Shown piece after piece: positions 32,939-42,026 of a stretch of 64,000 bases of DNA. Positions within the stretch are counted from its first letter, which is position 1. Each line of letters opens with the position of its first letter. The translations under genes and the position numbers were made by a program. Under the pieces are notes generated by a model. That model was not told where the DNA came from, did no database searches, and saw only the letters and a list, made by a program, of their open reading frames with translations. This stretch comes from an uncultured Acidimicrobiales bacterium (lineage in GTDB: Bacteria; Actinomycetota; Acidimicrobiia; Acidimicrobiales; Bin134), in contig OX638350.1 of the NCBI GenBank assembly GCA_951813325.1, positions 3,515,954-3,579,953 on the forward strand, in the 5' to 3' direction.

Positions 32939-34381
32939 TCAGCCGGCGATGGCTTGGGCGATGGAGAGGTCGACTCGGCGGCGTTTGCGGTCGACGGCCA
33001 GGACTTTGACCCACACCTCATCGCCGGGAAGGACGATCTCCTCGGGGTGGTACACCCGGTACTCGGCCATCTCGGTGATGTGGACCAGGCCCTCGATGCC
33101 GTCGTTCACGGCCACGAACGCCCCGTAGTCCACCAGGCGGGTGACCCGGCCGGTCATCAGCTCTCCCACCTTGAGCTCGGCCAAGGGGTCGGAGGTGAGC
33201 TTCATGGTGAGGTTCACCCGCTGCTTGGGTTTTTGGATCGACTTGACCCTCACCTGCACCTCGTCGCCCACGCTCACCATCTCGCGGGGGTGCTGCACCC
33301 GTTTCCAGGCCATCTCGGTGGTGTGGACGAGGCCCCGCACGCCGTTGATGTCCACGAAAGCCCCGAAATCCTGAAGGTCCACCACCCGGCCGGTGTACTC
33401 GTCGCCCGCCGACATGGTATCCATGAACGCCTTGGCTGCCTTGCGCTGCTCGGCCCGGATCACCGCCTTGCGGGAGAGAACCAGGCGTCCCGACACCTGG
33501 TCGGCCTCCACCACCTTGCACTGCACTTCCCGCCCGACCAGCGCCTGGAGGTTTTCCACCGGCTCCACGTCGACCAGGGATAACGGGATGAAACCCCGCA
33601 CCCCCACATCGCAGGAGAGCCCGCCTTTGACCACTGCGGTGATGGTGCCGGTGATCGCTTCGTTGGCCGCGGCCGCTCGGGCTACGGCCACCCAGGCGAT
33701 CTGCTGCATGGCCCACAGCCGGGACAACACGATGCGTCCCTTGTGGTCTTCCCGCACCAGCACAGCGGCGTTGACCACCTCGCCCAGCACGCACTCTCGG
33801 GTCAGGTCGGCGGCCGGATCGTCACCCCAATAGCGCTGGCTGACAACCCCCGTCCGCCCACCGCCCAAATCGAGCTCCACCTCGTGGGTGGCTTTGGTCT
33901 TGACCGACCCGGACACGATTGTCCCCCCGGTCAACCCGTCCGCCGTTGCCGGCGCCGGTTCGCCCGGTGGAGCTTCGGGCTTGGGCTGTTCGGCCTCGGC
34001 TTCGGACTCTGGTTCGGGTTCTGTTTCTTGGGCTTCGGACTCTGGTTCGGGTTCGTCGGCTTGGGCTTCGGCTTCGGCTTCTGGTTCTGTGGCTTCTGGT
34101 TCGGCCTCGGCCTCTGGTTCGGCTTCTGGTTCTGTGGCTTCGGGTTCGGCCTCGGCCTCGGGCTCTGGTTCGGCTTCTGGTTCTGTGGCTTCGGGTTCTG
34201 TGGCTTCTGGTTCGGCCTCTGGTTCGGGTTCGTCGGCTTGGGCTTCGGGTTCGGCCTCGGCCTCAGGGGCTGGTTCGGCTTCTGCGGCTGCCTCCGGCAC
34301 GGGTTCAGGCTCCGCGACAGCCTCGTGCTCGGCCTCTAGTTCAGTGGCCTCGGATTCCAAGGTGGTCTCCGCCTCAGACAT
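32939..34381 (-). CDS. S1-domain RNA-binding protein with acidic N-terminal arm
   Basis: A 480-residue protein with four S1 domains from about residue 155 on ([20 protein letters not shown] and [19 protein letters not shown] are the two most canonical; the first two are more diverged). Residues 1-150 are almost entirely Glu, Pro and Ala in short repeats such as [12 protein letters not shown]. The S1 part resembles ribosomal protein S1 and should bind mRNA or ribosomes. The acidic arm is not part of E. coli S1. No ribosomal or cmk gene is adjacent, so it may be an additional S1-like factor rather than the main rpsA. Confidence 0.75.
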   Translation of the reverse strand: MSEAETTLESEATELEAEHEAVAEPEPVPEAAAEAEPAPEAEAEPEAQADEPEPEAEPEATEPEATEPEAEPEPEAEAEPEATEPEAEPEAEAEPEATEPEAEAEAQADEPEPESEAQETEPEPESEAEAEQPKPEAPPGEPAPATADGLTGGTIVSGSVKTKATHEVELDLGGGRTGVVSQRYWGDDPAADLTRECVLGEVVNAAVLVREDHKGRIVLSRLWAMQQIAWVAVARAAAANEAITGTITAVVKGGLSCDVGVRGFIPLSLVDVEPVENLQALVGREVQCKVVEADQVSGRLVLSRKAVIRAEQRKAAKAFMDTMSAGDEYTGRVVDLQDFGAFVDINGVRGLVHTTEMAWKRVQHPREMVSVGDEVQVRVKSIQKPKQRVNLTMKLTSDPLAELKVGELMTGRVTRLVDYGAFVAVNDGIEGLVHITEMAEYRVYHPEEIVLPGDEVWVKVLAVDRKRRRVDLSIAQAIAG

Positions 34382-34433
34382 AGGGGAATCAACACTAATG
34401 GCCTTGGTTGGAGTATCGACAAAGGAAAGCCGA

Positions 34434-35363
34434 TCAGGTTCCTGCCAGGCGGGCTACCACCGGGGCCATTTCCTCCATGGAATCCATCGACAGGCCGATG
34501 TAGCTGATGCCCAACTCATCGCGCTGCTGAACAAGTTTGTCCACTACTTCTTCCACCGTTCCGATCAGGCTGTGGGGTGACGCCAAGGCTTCGTCGGTGT
34601 CCAACCCCAAGGCGGGAGCCAGTGCCTCCGCAAAGCTCCTGCTGTCATCGGTGATTGTGGCCACGTGGACCCGGGAGTGCAGTTCCACATCCCCGAATCG
34701 CTCTCCCGCGCTCTCTCGGATCCAGTCGATCTTGGCCGCGGTGGCGTCGGCAGTGGACGACGGACCCACTCGGTTGTCGATGACCCCGGCAGCCATGCTG
34801 GGGTTCACGCCCACTATGTCGGCCGTTTGAGCGGCCAACCGCAGCACTCGCTGGGAACCTCCGGCCACGAACAGCGGCGGTCCTCCGGGCCGCACCGGCT
34901 CGGGCAGCCCTTCCAGGCTGTCGATGGAGTAGTGCTGGCCCGAGAACGTGACCGTTTCGCCAGCGAGCAGGCCCTTGATGATGGCCACTGCCTCGCCCAG
35001 GCGCTCGACCCGCACTCCGGGCTGGTCCAGGGAAATGCCGGTGCTGTGGTAGTCGCTGCTTTGCCAGCCGGCTCCGATGCCCAACTCGAACCGCCCACCG
35101 GACAGCACATCCAAGGTGGCCGCCTCCTTTGCCAGCGCTGCGGGGTGGCGGAAATCGTTGGCTAGCACCATGGTCCCCACCCGCAACGTAGTTGTGGCCT
35201 CCGCAGCGAAGGCCAGCGCCACCATCGGCGAAGGGCCCTGGTCGAAGTGGTCGGGCATGCAGAAGACGTCGTAGCCCAAGTCTTCGGCCCGCCGGGCCAC
35301 CTCCCGCCACCCCCGGGCATCGGCCAGCGTCCGAGCCTGCACCCCAAACCGAAACCCTCGCAT
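34434..35363 (-). CDS. LLM-class F420-dependent oxidoreductase
   Basis: A 309-residue luciferase-like monooxygenase-fold protein. Marks include GYDVFCMPDHFDQGPSPM, the conserved block DVLSGGRFELGIGAGW, and GGPPLFVAGGSQRVL. This subfamily usually uses the deazaflavin F420 and is abundant in actinobacteria. The substrate is unknown. ATG 35363 is chosen over an in-frame TTG 21 bases upstream. It is divergent from pcrA with about 50 bases between the starts. Confidence 0.82.
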   Translation of the reverse strand: MRGFRFGVQARTLADARGWREVARRAEDLGYDVFCMPDHFDQGPSPMVALAFAAEATTTLRVGTMVLANDFRHPAALAKEAATLDVLSGGRFELGIGAGWQSSDYHSTGISLDQPGVRVERLGEAVAIIKGLLAGETVTFSGQHYSIDSLEGLPEPVRPGGPPLFVAGGSQRVLRLAAQTADIVGVNPSMAAGVIDNRVGPSSTADATAAKIDWIRESAGERFGDVELHSRVHVATITDDSRSFAEALAPALGLDTDEALASPHSLIGTVEEVVDKLVQQRDELGISYIGLSMDSMEEMAPVVARLAGT

Positions 35364-35414
35364 CGCCGCGCACCCTACTCTCAATCTGACACGGCCTATC
35401 GGTAGTGTGAGTCA

Positions 35415-37625
35415 ATGCCGATGACCGCGCTTACGGAGGGGCTGAACCCGGCCCAGATCGACGCGGTCACGCACCCAGGAGGCGCCATTCTGGTGGTCGC
35501 CGGGGCGGGCTCAGGCAAGACCCGCGTGCTCACCCATCGCATCGCCTACCTCATCGACCACCAGGGCGTATCCCCGTTCGCCCTGTTGGCCATCACCTTC
35601 ACCAACAAGGCGGCCCAAGAGATGAAGCACCGGGTGGGAGCGCTCGTCGGGCCGGTGGCCGACAAGATGTGGGTGAGCACCTTCCACTCCGCGTGCGCCC
35701 GCATCCTGCGCTACGAGCATGAGGCGATCGGCTTCCCCAACAGCTTCACCATCTACGACCAGGCCGACTCGGTGAGGCTGACCCGCTACATCATCAACGA
35801 TTTCAAACTAGATCCCAAGCGGATGCCGCCCCGGTCGATCCACGCCGCTATCAGCGCGGCCAAAAACGAGATGATCGGCGTGGCCCAATACAAAGACAGG
35901 GCCGCCAACATCTTCGAGCGCCGGATCGGGGAGGTCTACGGGGAGTACCAGGAACGCTTGCGCCGGGCCGGGGCCATGGACTTCGACGACCTTTTGGGCG
36001 CCACCGTGGGGCTCTTCCAGCGGGAGTCCGACGTGCTCGATCGCTACCGCCGCCGTTTCGAGCACATCCTGGTGGACGAGTACCAGGACACCAACCGGGT
36101 GCAGAACGAGCTGGTGCTGATGTTGGGCAAAGAGCACCGCAACGTGTTCGTGGTGGGCGACGCCGACCAGTCGGTCTACCGCTTCCGAGGGGCCGATGTC
36201 CGCAACATCATCGACTTCGAGCGGGCCTTCGAGGACGTCACAGTGGTGCTGCTGGAGCAGAACTACCGCTCCACCCAGCGCATTTTGAGCGCGGCCAACG
36301 CGGTGATCGCCAACAACCTGGGCCGCAAGCCCAAGAACCTGTGGACCGACCAGACCGACGGTGATCCAATCGTCTGCTACCAGGCGACCGATGAGTACGA
36401 CGAGGCCCGCTGGGTGGTGCGGGAGGCGTACCGGCTCCACGACGACGAGCAGCATCGCTGGGACGAGATGGCGGTGTTCTACCGCACCAACGCCCAAAGC
36501 CGGGTAGTAGAAGAGCTGCTGATGGAGGCCGGCGTTCCCTACCAGATCATTGGCGGCACCCGGTTCTACGACCGACGGGAGATCAAGGACTCGCTGGCCT
36601 ATCTTCGGGTGACGGTCAACCCCGACGATGCCGTCAGCCTGCGGCGGGCGCTGAACACCCCCAAGCGGGGGGTGGGCGACGGATCGGTGGCCAAGCTAGA
36701 GGCGTGGGCAGAAGCCCAAGGCCTGACGTTGATGGACGCCTTGCTGAACGCATCCGAAGCCGGGGTGAAAGGGAGAGCACTGGCTGGTATCGGTGCCTTC
36801 TTGAAGGTGATTGACGACGCCCGCGGCTTGCTCGACGGCGGCCCCGCCCTGGTGTTGGAGCACATGCTCGAATCCAGCGGGTATCTCGACCAACTGGAGG
36901 TTGAAGCTGCCGGGGAGACCGAGGTCGGCGTGCAGGCCCAGGGAAGGCTGGAGAACCTCGACGAGCTGATCAGCGCGGCCTCAGAGAGCGACGACATGAA
37001 CGACTTTCTGGAGCAGGTCAGCCTGGTGTCGGACACCGATGACCTGGCCGATGACTCCATGCTGACACTGATGACCCTGCACTCGGCCAAGGGACTGGAA
37101 TATCCCGTGGTGTTTCTGGTCGGCATGGAGGAGGGCGTGTTCCCCCACTTCCGATCGCTCACCGATCCTGACGAACTCGAAGAGGAGCGCCGCCTGGCCT
37201 ACGTGGGCATCACCCGGGCCCGCCAGCGGCTGTACCTGACCCACGCCTGGCACCGCACCATTCACGGGTCCCCGATGTACAACCCGCCGTCGCGGTTCTT
37301 GGAGGAGATCCCAGAAGAGCTGGTGGACAACCGAGGCAGCAGCCGGAGCCGCTCAACTCGGTCGAGTTCCGACCGGAACTCGCCCAGTTCGTTCGCCGGT
37401 CGCGAACGGATGGTGGAGGCTGCCCAGGCCGCCCGCACCCCGGTCGAAGCCGACCCTGACCCGGTCCGCCTGGTAGTGGGCGATGACGTGAACCACGCCA
37501 CCTTCGGCCTCGGCGTGGTTACCGACGTGAAGGGGGCCAGCGGCGACGCCGAGATCACCGTCAACTTCACAACCGCCGGCTCCAAAGTGCTTATGGCCTC
37601 GTTCGCCCGACTCGAAAAGGTGTGA
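35415..37625 (+). CDS. pcrA: UvrD/PcrA-type superfamily 1 DNA helicase
   Basis: A 736-residue 3'-5' helicase with all SF1 motifs in order: Q-motif LNPAQIDAV, Walker A VAGAGSGKTR, Ia ITFTNKAAQEMK, II HILVDEYQDTN, III VVGDADQSVYRFRGA, IV EQNYRS, V LMTLHSAKGLEYP, VI VGITRARQRL. The C-terminal tail ends in a Tudor-like segment (VNHATFGLGVVTDV) as in PcrA. It acts in excision repair and replication restart. It is intact and matches the family length. Confidence 0.95.
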   Translation: MPMTALTEGLNPAQIDAVTHPGGAILVVAGAGSGKTRVLTHRIAYLIDHQGVSPFALLAITFTNKAAQEMKHRVGALVGPVADKMWVSTFHSACARILRYEHEAIGFPNSFTIYDQADSVRLTRYIINDFKLDPKRMPPRSIHAAISAAKNEMIGVAQYKDRAANIFERRIGEVYGEYQERLRRAGAMDFDDLLGATVGLFQRESDVLDRYRRRFEHILVDEYQDTNRVQNELVLMLGKEHRNVFVVGDADQSVYRFRGADVRNIIDFERAFEDVTVVLLEQNYRSTQRILSAANAVIANNLGRKPKNLWTDQTDGDPIVCYQATDEYDEARWVVREAYRLHDDEQHRWDEMAVFYRTNAQSRVVEELLMEAGVPYQIIGGTRFYDRREIKDSLAYLRVTVNPDDAVSLRRALNTPKRGVGDGSVAKLEAWAEAQGLTLMDALLNASEAGVKGRALAGIGAFLKVIDDARGLLDGGPALVLEHMLESSGYLDQLEVEAAGETEVGVQAQGRLENLDELISAASESDDMNDFLEQVSLVSDTDDLADDSMLTLMTLHSAKGLEYPVVFLVGMEEGVFPHFRSLTDPDELEEERRLAYVGITRARQRLYLTHAWHRTIHGSPMYNPPSRFLEEIPEELVDNRGSSRSRSTRSSSDRNSPSSFAGRERMVEAAQAARTPVEADPDPVRLVVGDDVNHATFGLGVVTDVKGASGDAEITVNFTTAGSKVLMASFARLEKV

Positions 37626-37656
37626 ACTTGTTGCCTTCTCGGAGGCCTTGCGGGAG

Positions 37657-38049
37657 ATGCCAGAGGTGGAGGGGGTTGTCTCCGGAGCGGGTGCTGTGGA
37701 GATCGGATCCACGTCTCCGCCGGTGTTGCGGTATGAGCTCTTTGCCGAGTTGCTGAACTCCCAAGGAGTTGCCCGACTAGTGGATGCGGCCGGGGTGGTC
37801 GCCCGCTGCTGCGAGTCGCAAGTGCAGGTGGTACCGACGGCTCAAGAGCTGGAGTGGCTGCTCTCTGTGGCCGCTCAGGAGCCGATTGACGTGCTTGCCA
37901 AGGGCAACGACACTTCGACGAGAGGCATGTACCGGTTGCTTGAGGCAATGTGGAAGCGACTCGGTGTTAGAAATCAAGTGCAGGGCGTCGCTCTAGCTGT
38001 GCAGATGGGGTGGATAGCGCCCCCGCCGTTTGACGGCAGTAGACGTTGA
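37657..38049 (+). CDS. Small LuxR-like helix-turn-helix protein, probably N-terminally truncated
   Basis: About 130 residues. The C-terminal 50 (TSTRGMYRLLEAMWKRLGV, RNQVQGVALAVQMGWI) resemble the DNA-recognition half of LuxR/GerE domains, with the usual ...LGVRN..-A..A...G-I pattern. It is homologous to the product of 38085-38777 from YELFAELL onward but lacks that protein's first about 120 residues. The frame begins directly after the pcrA stop, which suggests that the N-terminus was lost when the two genes were brought together. ATG 37657 is a weak choice. Confidence 0.5.
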   Translation: MPEVEGVVSGAGAVEIGSTSPPVLRYELFAELLNSQGVARLVDAAGVVARCCESQVQVVPTAQELEWLLSVAAQEPIDVLAKGNDTSTRGMYRLLEAMWKRLGVRNQVQGVALAVQMGWIAPPPFDGSRR

Positions 38050-38084
38050 GATGATGGGATATATGAGGAAGTTATGCTTGTACT

Positions 38085-38777
38085 GTGCCGCTCAGCGATG
38101 GTCCGCTCCAGATGGTCCTCAGACATGCTGTCCCGATCGAGCAATACGCTTACCGGATCGCTGAGGCACACGATTTGGGCTATGGCCCCGGTGAGCACAC
38201 TGATATCGGGGGTGTGGAGTTTTAGCGCAGGGCTCAGAAGGTGTGGAAAGAGACCCTGCCGCCGCTATTCCAGCGACAGGTGGCCGACTCATATGAGCGC
38301 TGTGCCTGGTTGATGGGCTCCGTATCGCCCGATCAATCGGTCGGTGGCGATTGGGAGAGCGTTGCCGAGTATCTGAGTGCGGTTGCGGTCGCGATCAACA
38401 GAGATCCGGCCTGCGCGGAACTGGAGGTGCCGTCTGATTCCCTCGACATCGGACCCATGCCCGAAGTGATCCACTACGAAAGACTCGCCGAGCTGATGCA
38501 CCCCGACGCGGTGGAGAGGTTGCGCTCTGCCGCAGCGGCAGTGGCTCGGTTTTGCCGGTTCAACTTGTCGATTGCACCCGACGAGATACAGTTCGCCTTC
38601 CTGCAAGGCTTGGCCAGCCGCGAGAAACACGCCGACCTCGCCGAGCGGCTCGGATACTCCCAACGGCATTTCCAACGCATCCTTGCTGATATGTGGGATC
38701 AGTTCGGTGTCGAAAACACTATCCAGGGCCTGTCATACGTCGTTGCCCAAGGATGGATCGCTGTGCCCCGCAAGTAG
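38085..38777 (+). pseudogene. LuxR-like regulator interrupted by an amber codon
   Basis: One reading frame runs from GTG 38085 to the stop at 38777 and contains a single TAG at 38223-38225. Before it reads RHAVPIEQYAYRIAEAHDL, ...GGVEF; after it RRAQKVWKETLPPLFQRQV. Replacing TAG with CAG would give a continuous protein of about 230 residues. The C-terminal half (HYERLAELMHPDAVERL, SQRHFQRILADMWDQFGV, VAQGWIAV) is homologous to the preceding gene and looks like a diverged LuxR-type domain. The part after the stop could still be translated from GTG 38241. Confidence 0.5.
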
Positions 38778-38829
38778 GAGTAGAGGCGACAGCCGTAAGG
38801 GCTTGTCTCGCGCGCAACGCCGAGGCTCT

Positions 38830-39519
38830 TCAGGGTTGGAGTGAGTTGCGTAAATCAGCAAGAGTGTCAATGTCTCCCCATCCGGGGGCAAGCTCTTCGA
38901 AGCTGCTGAGGTAAGGGGCGCGAGGGCCGGTACCGTCGTCAAGCCAGAACAGGTCTGTATACGGGAAAAAGGTCGAATCTATTGACGAGCCGTCTCCTGC
39001 TTTCAGCGAGACGCCGCCAAGTTCGCCGGATGTCGCCAAATCAAGTGCCGCGATCACCTCTGGCCGAGTGTTCAATGTGGCCAACTGGGCCGCACTCGCC
39101 CGAGTGTTGGCCAAAACTTGGACTTCAATCCTGTCAGGAACGACGACCCCGCCGTTGGTGGACAAGACTTCAATCACCTCGATCACATAGGCGACATAGT
39201 AGGAGGAGCCCGCCTGCACACCGTCGAGCCGCGGGTCGGGTTCGCTGCCTGCTTCGACGACACGCACTCCTGGCCGGATGTCGACCAGAGTTCCGCGAAT
39301 AATCGCGTCGGCGACTTCACGCGCTTCCGTTGGGCTCCCAAGATGCGTGTAGTCAACGGCTGTGCCTCTGGTCGTCGTATCGATGAGCGCATCGAGATCT
39401 GCGACGCTACTGACTACGCCATTGCTTTGTCCTTCGCGGTTGCTAGAACACGCTAACACGGCTAGCAATAGAGCAAGACAAATTCCAAAGAGGCGGCATA
39501 GATTGCGTTTTACTGTCAT
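38830..39519 (-). CDS. Lipoprotein of the metzincin-lipoprotein pair, copy A
   Basis: A 229-residue lipoprotein. ATG 39519 follows GAGGAGAC, and the signal ends in LLAVLAC with Cys24. The mature part (VDYTHLGSPTEAREVADAI, IRGTLVDIRPGVRVV, YVIEVIEVLS) aligns in order with copy B at 43798-44511: a DY-x-L-x-SP motif, I-x-GT-x-x-x-V/I-x-x-G-x, a Y-x-V-x-V strand, and a C-terminal L-PGW/L-PAW motif. I do not recognise the family. It starts 11 bases after the secreted metalloprotease gene, implying joint expression. Its base composition is less GC-rich than the housekeeping genes around it. Confidence 0.7.
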   Translation of the reverse strand: MTVKRNLCRLFGICLALLLAVLACSSNREGQSNGVVSSVADLDALIDTTTRGTAVDYTHLGSPTEAREVADAIIRGTLVDIRPGVRVVEAGSEPDPRLDGVQAGSSYYVAYVIEVIEVLSTNGGVVVPDRIEVQVLANTRASAAQLATLNTRPEVIAALDLATSGELGGVSLKAGDGSSIDSTFFPYTDLFWLDDGTGPRAPYLSSFEELAPGWGDIDTLADLRNSLQP

Positions 39520-39529
39520 TTCAGTCTCC

Positions 39530-40111
39530 TCAGTAGTTATCATTGATGTGATTGATGTCATGAGTGCTATAGCGTCGCCATTCGATATCAGTATTTGGGA
39601 TTTCTCCAGTAATCATGGCACTGACTGAATCGTGATTCGTGCCTACTGAATGTCCGATCTCATGCACAGCGGTCTTCCTTCGGTCCTCCCAGTCATTTGA
39701 CCCTTTATCTAGTTCATCCCAATCGAGTCTTACATCTGCACTATCACACATTGTGTCGTTGTAGAAGATGCATTGATACTGACCTCGCAGTGAACCAGCG
39801 AGATCTATATCCTGCCAATAGACGTCGGTTTCCATCTCACAATTGGCAATTTGCGAGTCTGACATATCAGTTGTGCTATCGAGGACGCTCATTGCGTAAG
39901 TCGCGACATTCTGGTCACCTTCAAAAAGTATGAAGCAGAATGTATGGATTGAGGAATCAGCTAGTCCCTGATGATGATTATCTGCAAACGTATCTGCTGT
40001 GGCTGTGGTTGGTCCGATTGCTCCAAGACATATTGCCATGAACAAAAGTATGAACAAACGAGTTATTCGCAATGCTCCTAGCGTAGCAATCAAGAAGTGG
40101 TTACCTTTCAT
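39530..40111 (-). CDS. Secreted metzincin-type metalloprotease, copy A
   Basis: A 193-residue exported protein with a signal peptide (RLFILLFMAICLGAIGPTTA, cleavage near TADTF). Residues 150-160 are HEIGHSVGTNH, the full zinc site HExxHxxGxxH, followed by Met166 in SAMITGE as Met-turn. Two Cys flank the middle (YQCIFYNDTMCD). The domain is minimal compared with known metzincins. AAGGAG lies nine bases before ATG 40111. It is paired with the lipoprotein gene downstream, and the whole pair recurs at 43798-45113. The DNA is clearly AT-richer than its neighbours, consistent with transfer. Confidence 0.75.
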   Translation of the reverse strand: MKGNHFLIATLGALRITRLFILLFMAICLGAIGPTTATADTFADNHHQGLADSSIHTFCFILFEGDQNVATYAMSVLDSTTDMSDSQIANCEMETDVYWQDIDLAGSLRGQYQCIFYNDTMCDSADVRLDWDELDKGSNDWEDRRKTAVHEIGHSVGTNHDSVSAMITGEIPNTDIEWRRYSTHDINHINDNY

Positions 40112-40194
40112 GAGACCTACTCCTTCTCAGTATTGAATCGAATAGTTGGTGAACTCAAGAGTACGATCGTTTATGGCAATGGGCAACAAAAAGC

Positions 40195-40234
40195 AGTGTC
40201 AAAACATGACGAGCTTTTGTCATGTTTTGACACT
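40195..40234 (-). terminator. Long perfect hairpin, probable terminator
   Basis: A 16-bp perfect inverted repeat (agtgtcaaaacatgac) with an 8-base spacer. Read on the minus strand it lies about 50 bases after the stop of the gene at 40285-40755 and is followed by CTGCTTTTTG, so it fits an intrinsic terminator. The stem is AT-rich for this genome. Because it also lies upstream of the metzincin gene, an operator function is the alternative. Confidence 0.55.
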
Positions 40235-40284
40235 TGACAGAGTTGCGGTCAGGGTATACAAGCGACGTATTTTGCGGATATTGC

Positions 40285-40755
40285 TCAGGGGCCGTCGTTG
40301 GCGTTGACGTCCACGATCAGGTCGCCGTCGTCGACCCATACTCCGAACTGGGTTAAACCGTCTCCGGTGGCGGAGTACACGAGGGAGGGATCGCAGGTGT
40401 CGATGAACAGCCGCTGGTCGGTGTCCCACTCCACTACGCAGTCTTTGCTCGCCCCCGGAGACTGGACGTCGAAGGCGAACCAACCCAGCCCGGGCTCGTC
40501 GCCGATGTGGTTGATCCAGATGCTGCGATTCCGGCTCAGCGGGGCCCACGGCACCGGTCCCCGATCGGCGATCTCGGCGGCCAGCTCCTCGGCGTCGCCG
40601 GCGTTGAAGTCGTCGTCGCCCAGCTTCACCTCGATCTGGTCAGATCCGGCCAGAGATACCACGGCGAACACCAGACCCACTCCCAGCGCGATGCTGATGA
40701 CGCTGTAGATGACGGCCCTCAAGGGGGTGATTTTGGGACCCGATGAGACGGGCAT
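40285..40755 (-). CDS. Single-span membrane-anchored extracytoplasmic protein
   Basis: A 156-residue protein. One N-terminal helix (AVIYSVISIALGVGLVFAVV) is followed by an extracytoplasmic domain with two cysteines (SKDCVVEWDTD, FIDTCDPSLV) that could form a disulfide. It ends GVWVDDGDLIVDVNANDGP. The layout recalls small redox-chain accessory domains, but no cluster ligands are visible, so I assign no function. ATG 40755 has GAGGGAG upstream. It is divergent from sucC. Confidence 0.6.
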   Translation of the reverse strand: MPVSSGPKITPLRAVIYSVISIALGVGLVFAVVSLAGSDQIEVKLGDDDFNAGDAEELAAEIADRGPVPWAPLSRNRSIWINHIGDEPGLGWFAFDVQSPGASKDCVVEWDTDQRLFIDTCDPSLVYSATGDGLTQFGVWVDDGDLIVDVNANDGP

Positions 40756-40877
40756 GTCGCTCCCTCGGTTCGTTCCAACTGATGGGGTTGCTCCTAGTAT
40801 CGCGGCGAAGCGTCGGCGGCACGAACCATTGCCGAGCCGCACCGCAAACTTGGCCAACGCTCTGTATTGGGGAGCCC

Positions 40878-42026
40878 GTGGATCTATTCGAATATCAGGG
40901 AAAACAGTTCTTCGCGTCGTACGACATGCCGGTCTCGCCCGGTGAGGCGGTTACCACCGTCGAAGATGCGGTAGCGGCCGCCGAACGGCTGGGGACACCG
41001 GTGATGGTCAAAGCCCAGGTACACACCGGCGGGCGGGGCAAGGCCGGGGGCGTGAAGTTCGCGGCCGACATCGACGCCGTTCGCACCCATGCCACCAACA
41101 TCTTGGGGCTCGACATCCGGGGCCACATCGTGGAGAACCTGTGGATCGAGAAGGCGTCCGACATCGCCGAGGAGTATTACGTGAGCTTCACCCTCGACCG
41201 ATCGGCCAAGAAGCACCTGGGAATGCTGTCGGCCGAGGGCGGGGTGGAGATCGAGACGGTGGCCGAGGAGAACCCCGACGCCATATCCAAGATCTGGGTC
41301 GACCCAACCGAGGGCCTCACCGAAAGCCGGTGCCGCCAGTGGGTTCTGGCCGCCAACCTCAACCCCGACGTCACCGACCAGGCGGTGGAGCTGCTGTTGA
41401 AGCTCTATGAGGCCTACACCGACGGCGACGCCGACCTGGTGGAGATCAACCCGCTGATCGTGACCCCCGAGGGCCGAGTGCATGTGCTCGACGCCAAGGT
41501 CACTCTCGACGGCAACGCCGGCTTCCGCCACGACCTGGCTCCCTTCGACGCCACCCAGCCCCGGGACGAGCGGGAGGCGGCTGCTCACGCCAAAGGTCTC
41601 CAGTACGTGGGTTTGGAGGGCTCGGTGGGGGTGATCGCCAACGGTGCCGGGCTGGCCATGAGCACAGTGGACGTGGTCAACCAGGTGGGAGGCAGGCCGG
41701 CCAACTTCCTGGACATCGGCGGGGGGGCCAACGCCGACGTGATGGCCGGGGCGCTGGAGGTCATAAACAACGATGCCGACGTGCAATCGATCTTCATAAA
41801 CATCTTCGGCGGCATCACCCGGGGCGAGGAGGTGGCCAACGGCATCATCGAAGCGATGAACCGGGTGGACATCAGCTCGCCCATCGTGATCCGCCTCGAT
41901 GGCACCAACGCGGATGAGGGCCGGGCGCTGCTGGAACCCCATCTGAGCGATCGGCTCATGATGGAGCCCACCATGCTGGAAGCGGCCCAAAAGGTTGTCG
42001 CCCTCGCAGAGGGGACCGGATCATGA
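40878..42026 (+). CDS. sucC: Succinyl-CoA synthetase beta subunit
   Basis: A 382-residue ADP/GDP-forming succinate-CoA ligase beta subunit. It starts at GTG 40878 behind GGGGAG with DLFEYQGKQFFASYDMPV. The ATP-grasp domain includes VHTGGRGKAGGVK, and the C-terminal part has DIGGGANADVMAGALEVI and FGGITRGEEVANGI. It forms the alpha-beta enzyme of the TCA cycle with SucD, whose gene overlaps by 4 bp. Confidence 0.95.
   Translation: MDLFEYQGKQFFASYDMPVSPGEAVTTVEDAVAAAERLGTPVMVKAQVHTGGRGKAGGVKFAADIDAVRTHATNILGLDIRGHIVENLWIEKASDIAEEYYVSFTLDRSAKKHLGMLSAEGGVEIETVAEENPDAISKIWVDPTEGLTESRCRQWVLAANLNPDVTDQAVELLLKLYEAYTDGDADLVEINPLIVTPEGRVHVLDAKVTLDGNAGFRHDLAPFDATQPRDEREAAAHAKGLQYVGLEGSVGVIANGAGLAMSTVDVVNQVGGRPANFLDIGGGANADVMAGALEVINNDADVQSIFINIFGGITRGEEVANGIIEAMNRVDISSPIVIRLDGTNADEGRALLEPHLSDRLMMEPTMLEAAQKVVALAEGTGS

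Noticed and set aside
34000..34380. Plus-strand Gly/Phe-Trp-Leu and Ser/Ala-rich frames opposite the S1 protein arm
   Set aside because: They are mirror translations of the EPEA repeats and have no start context.
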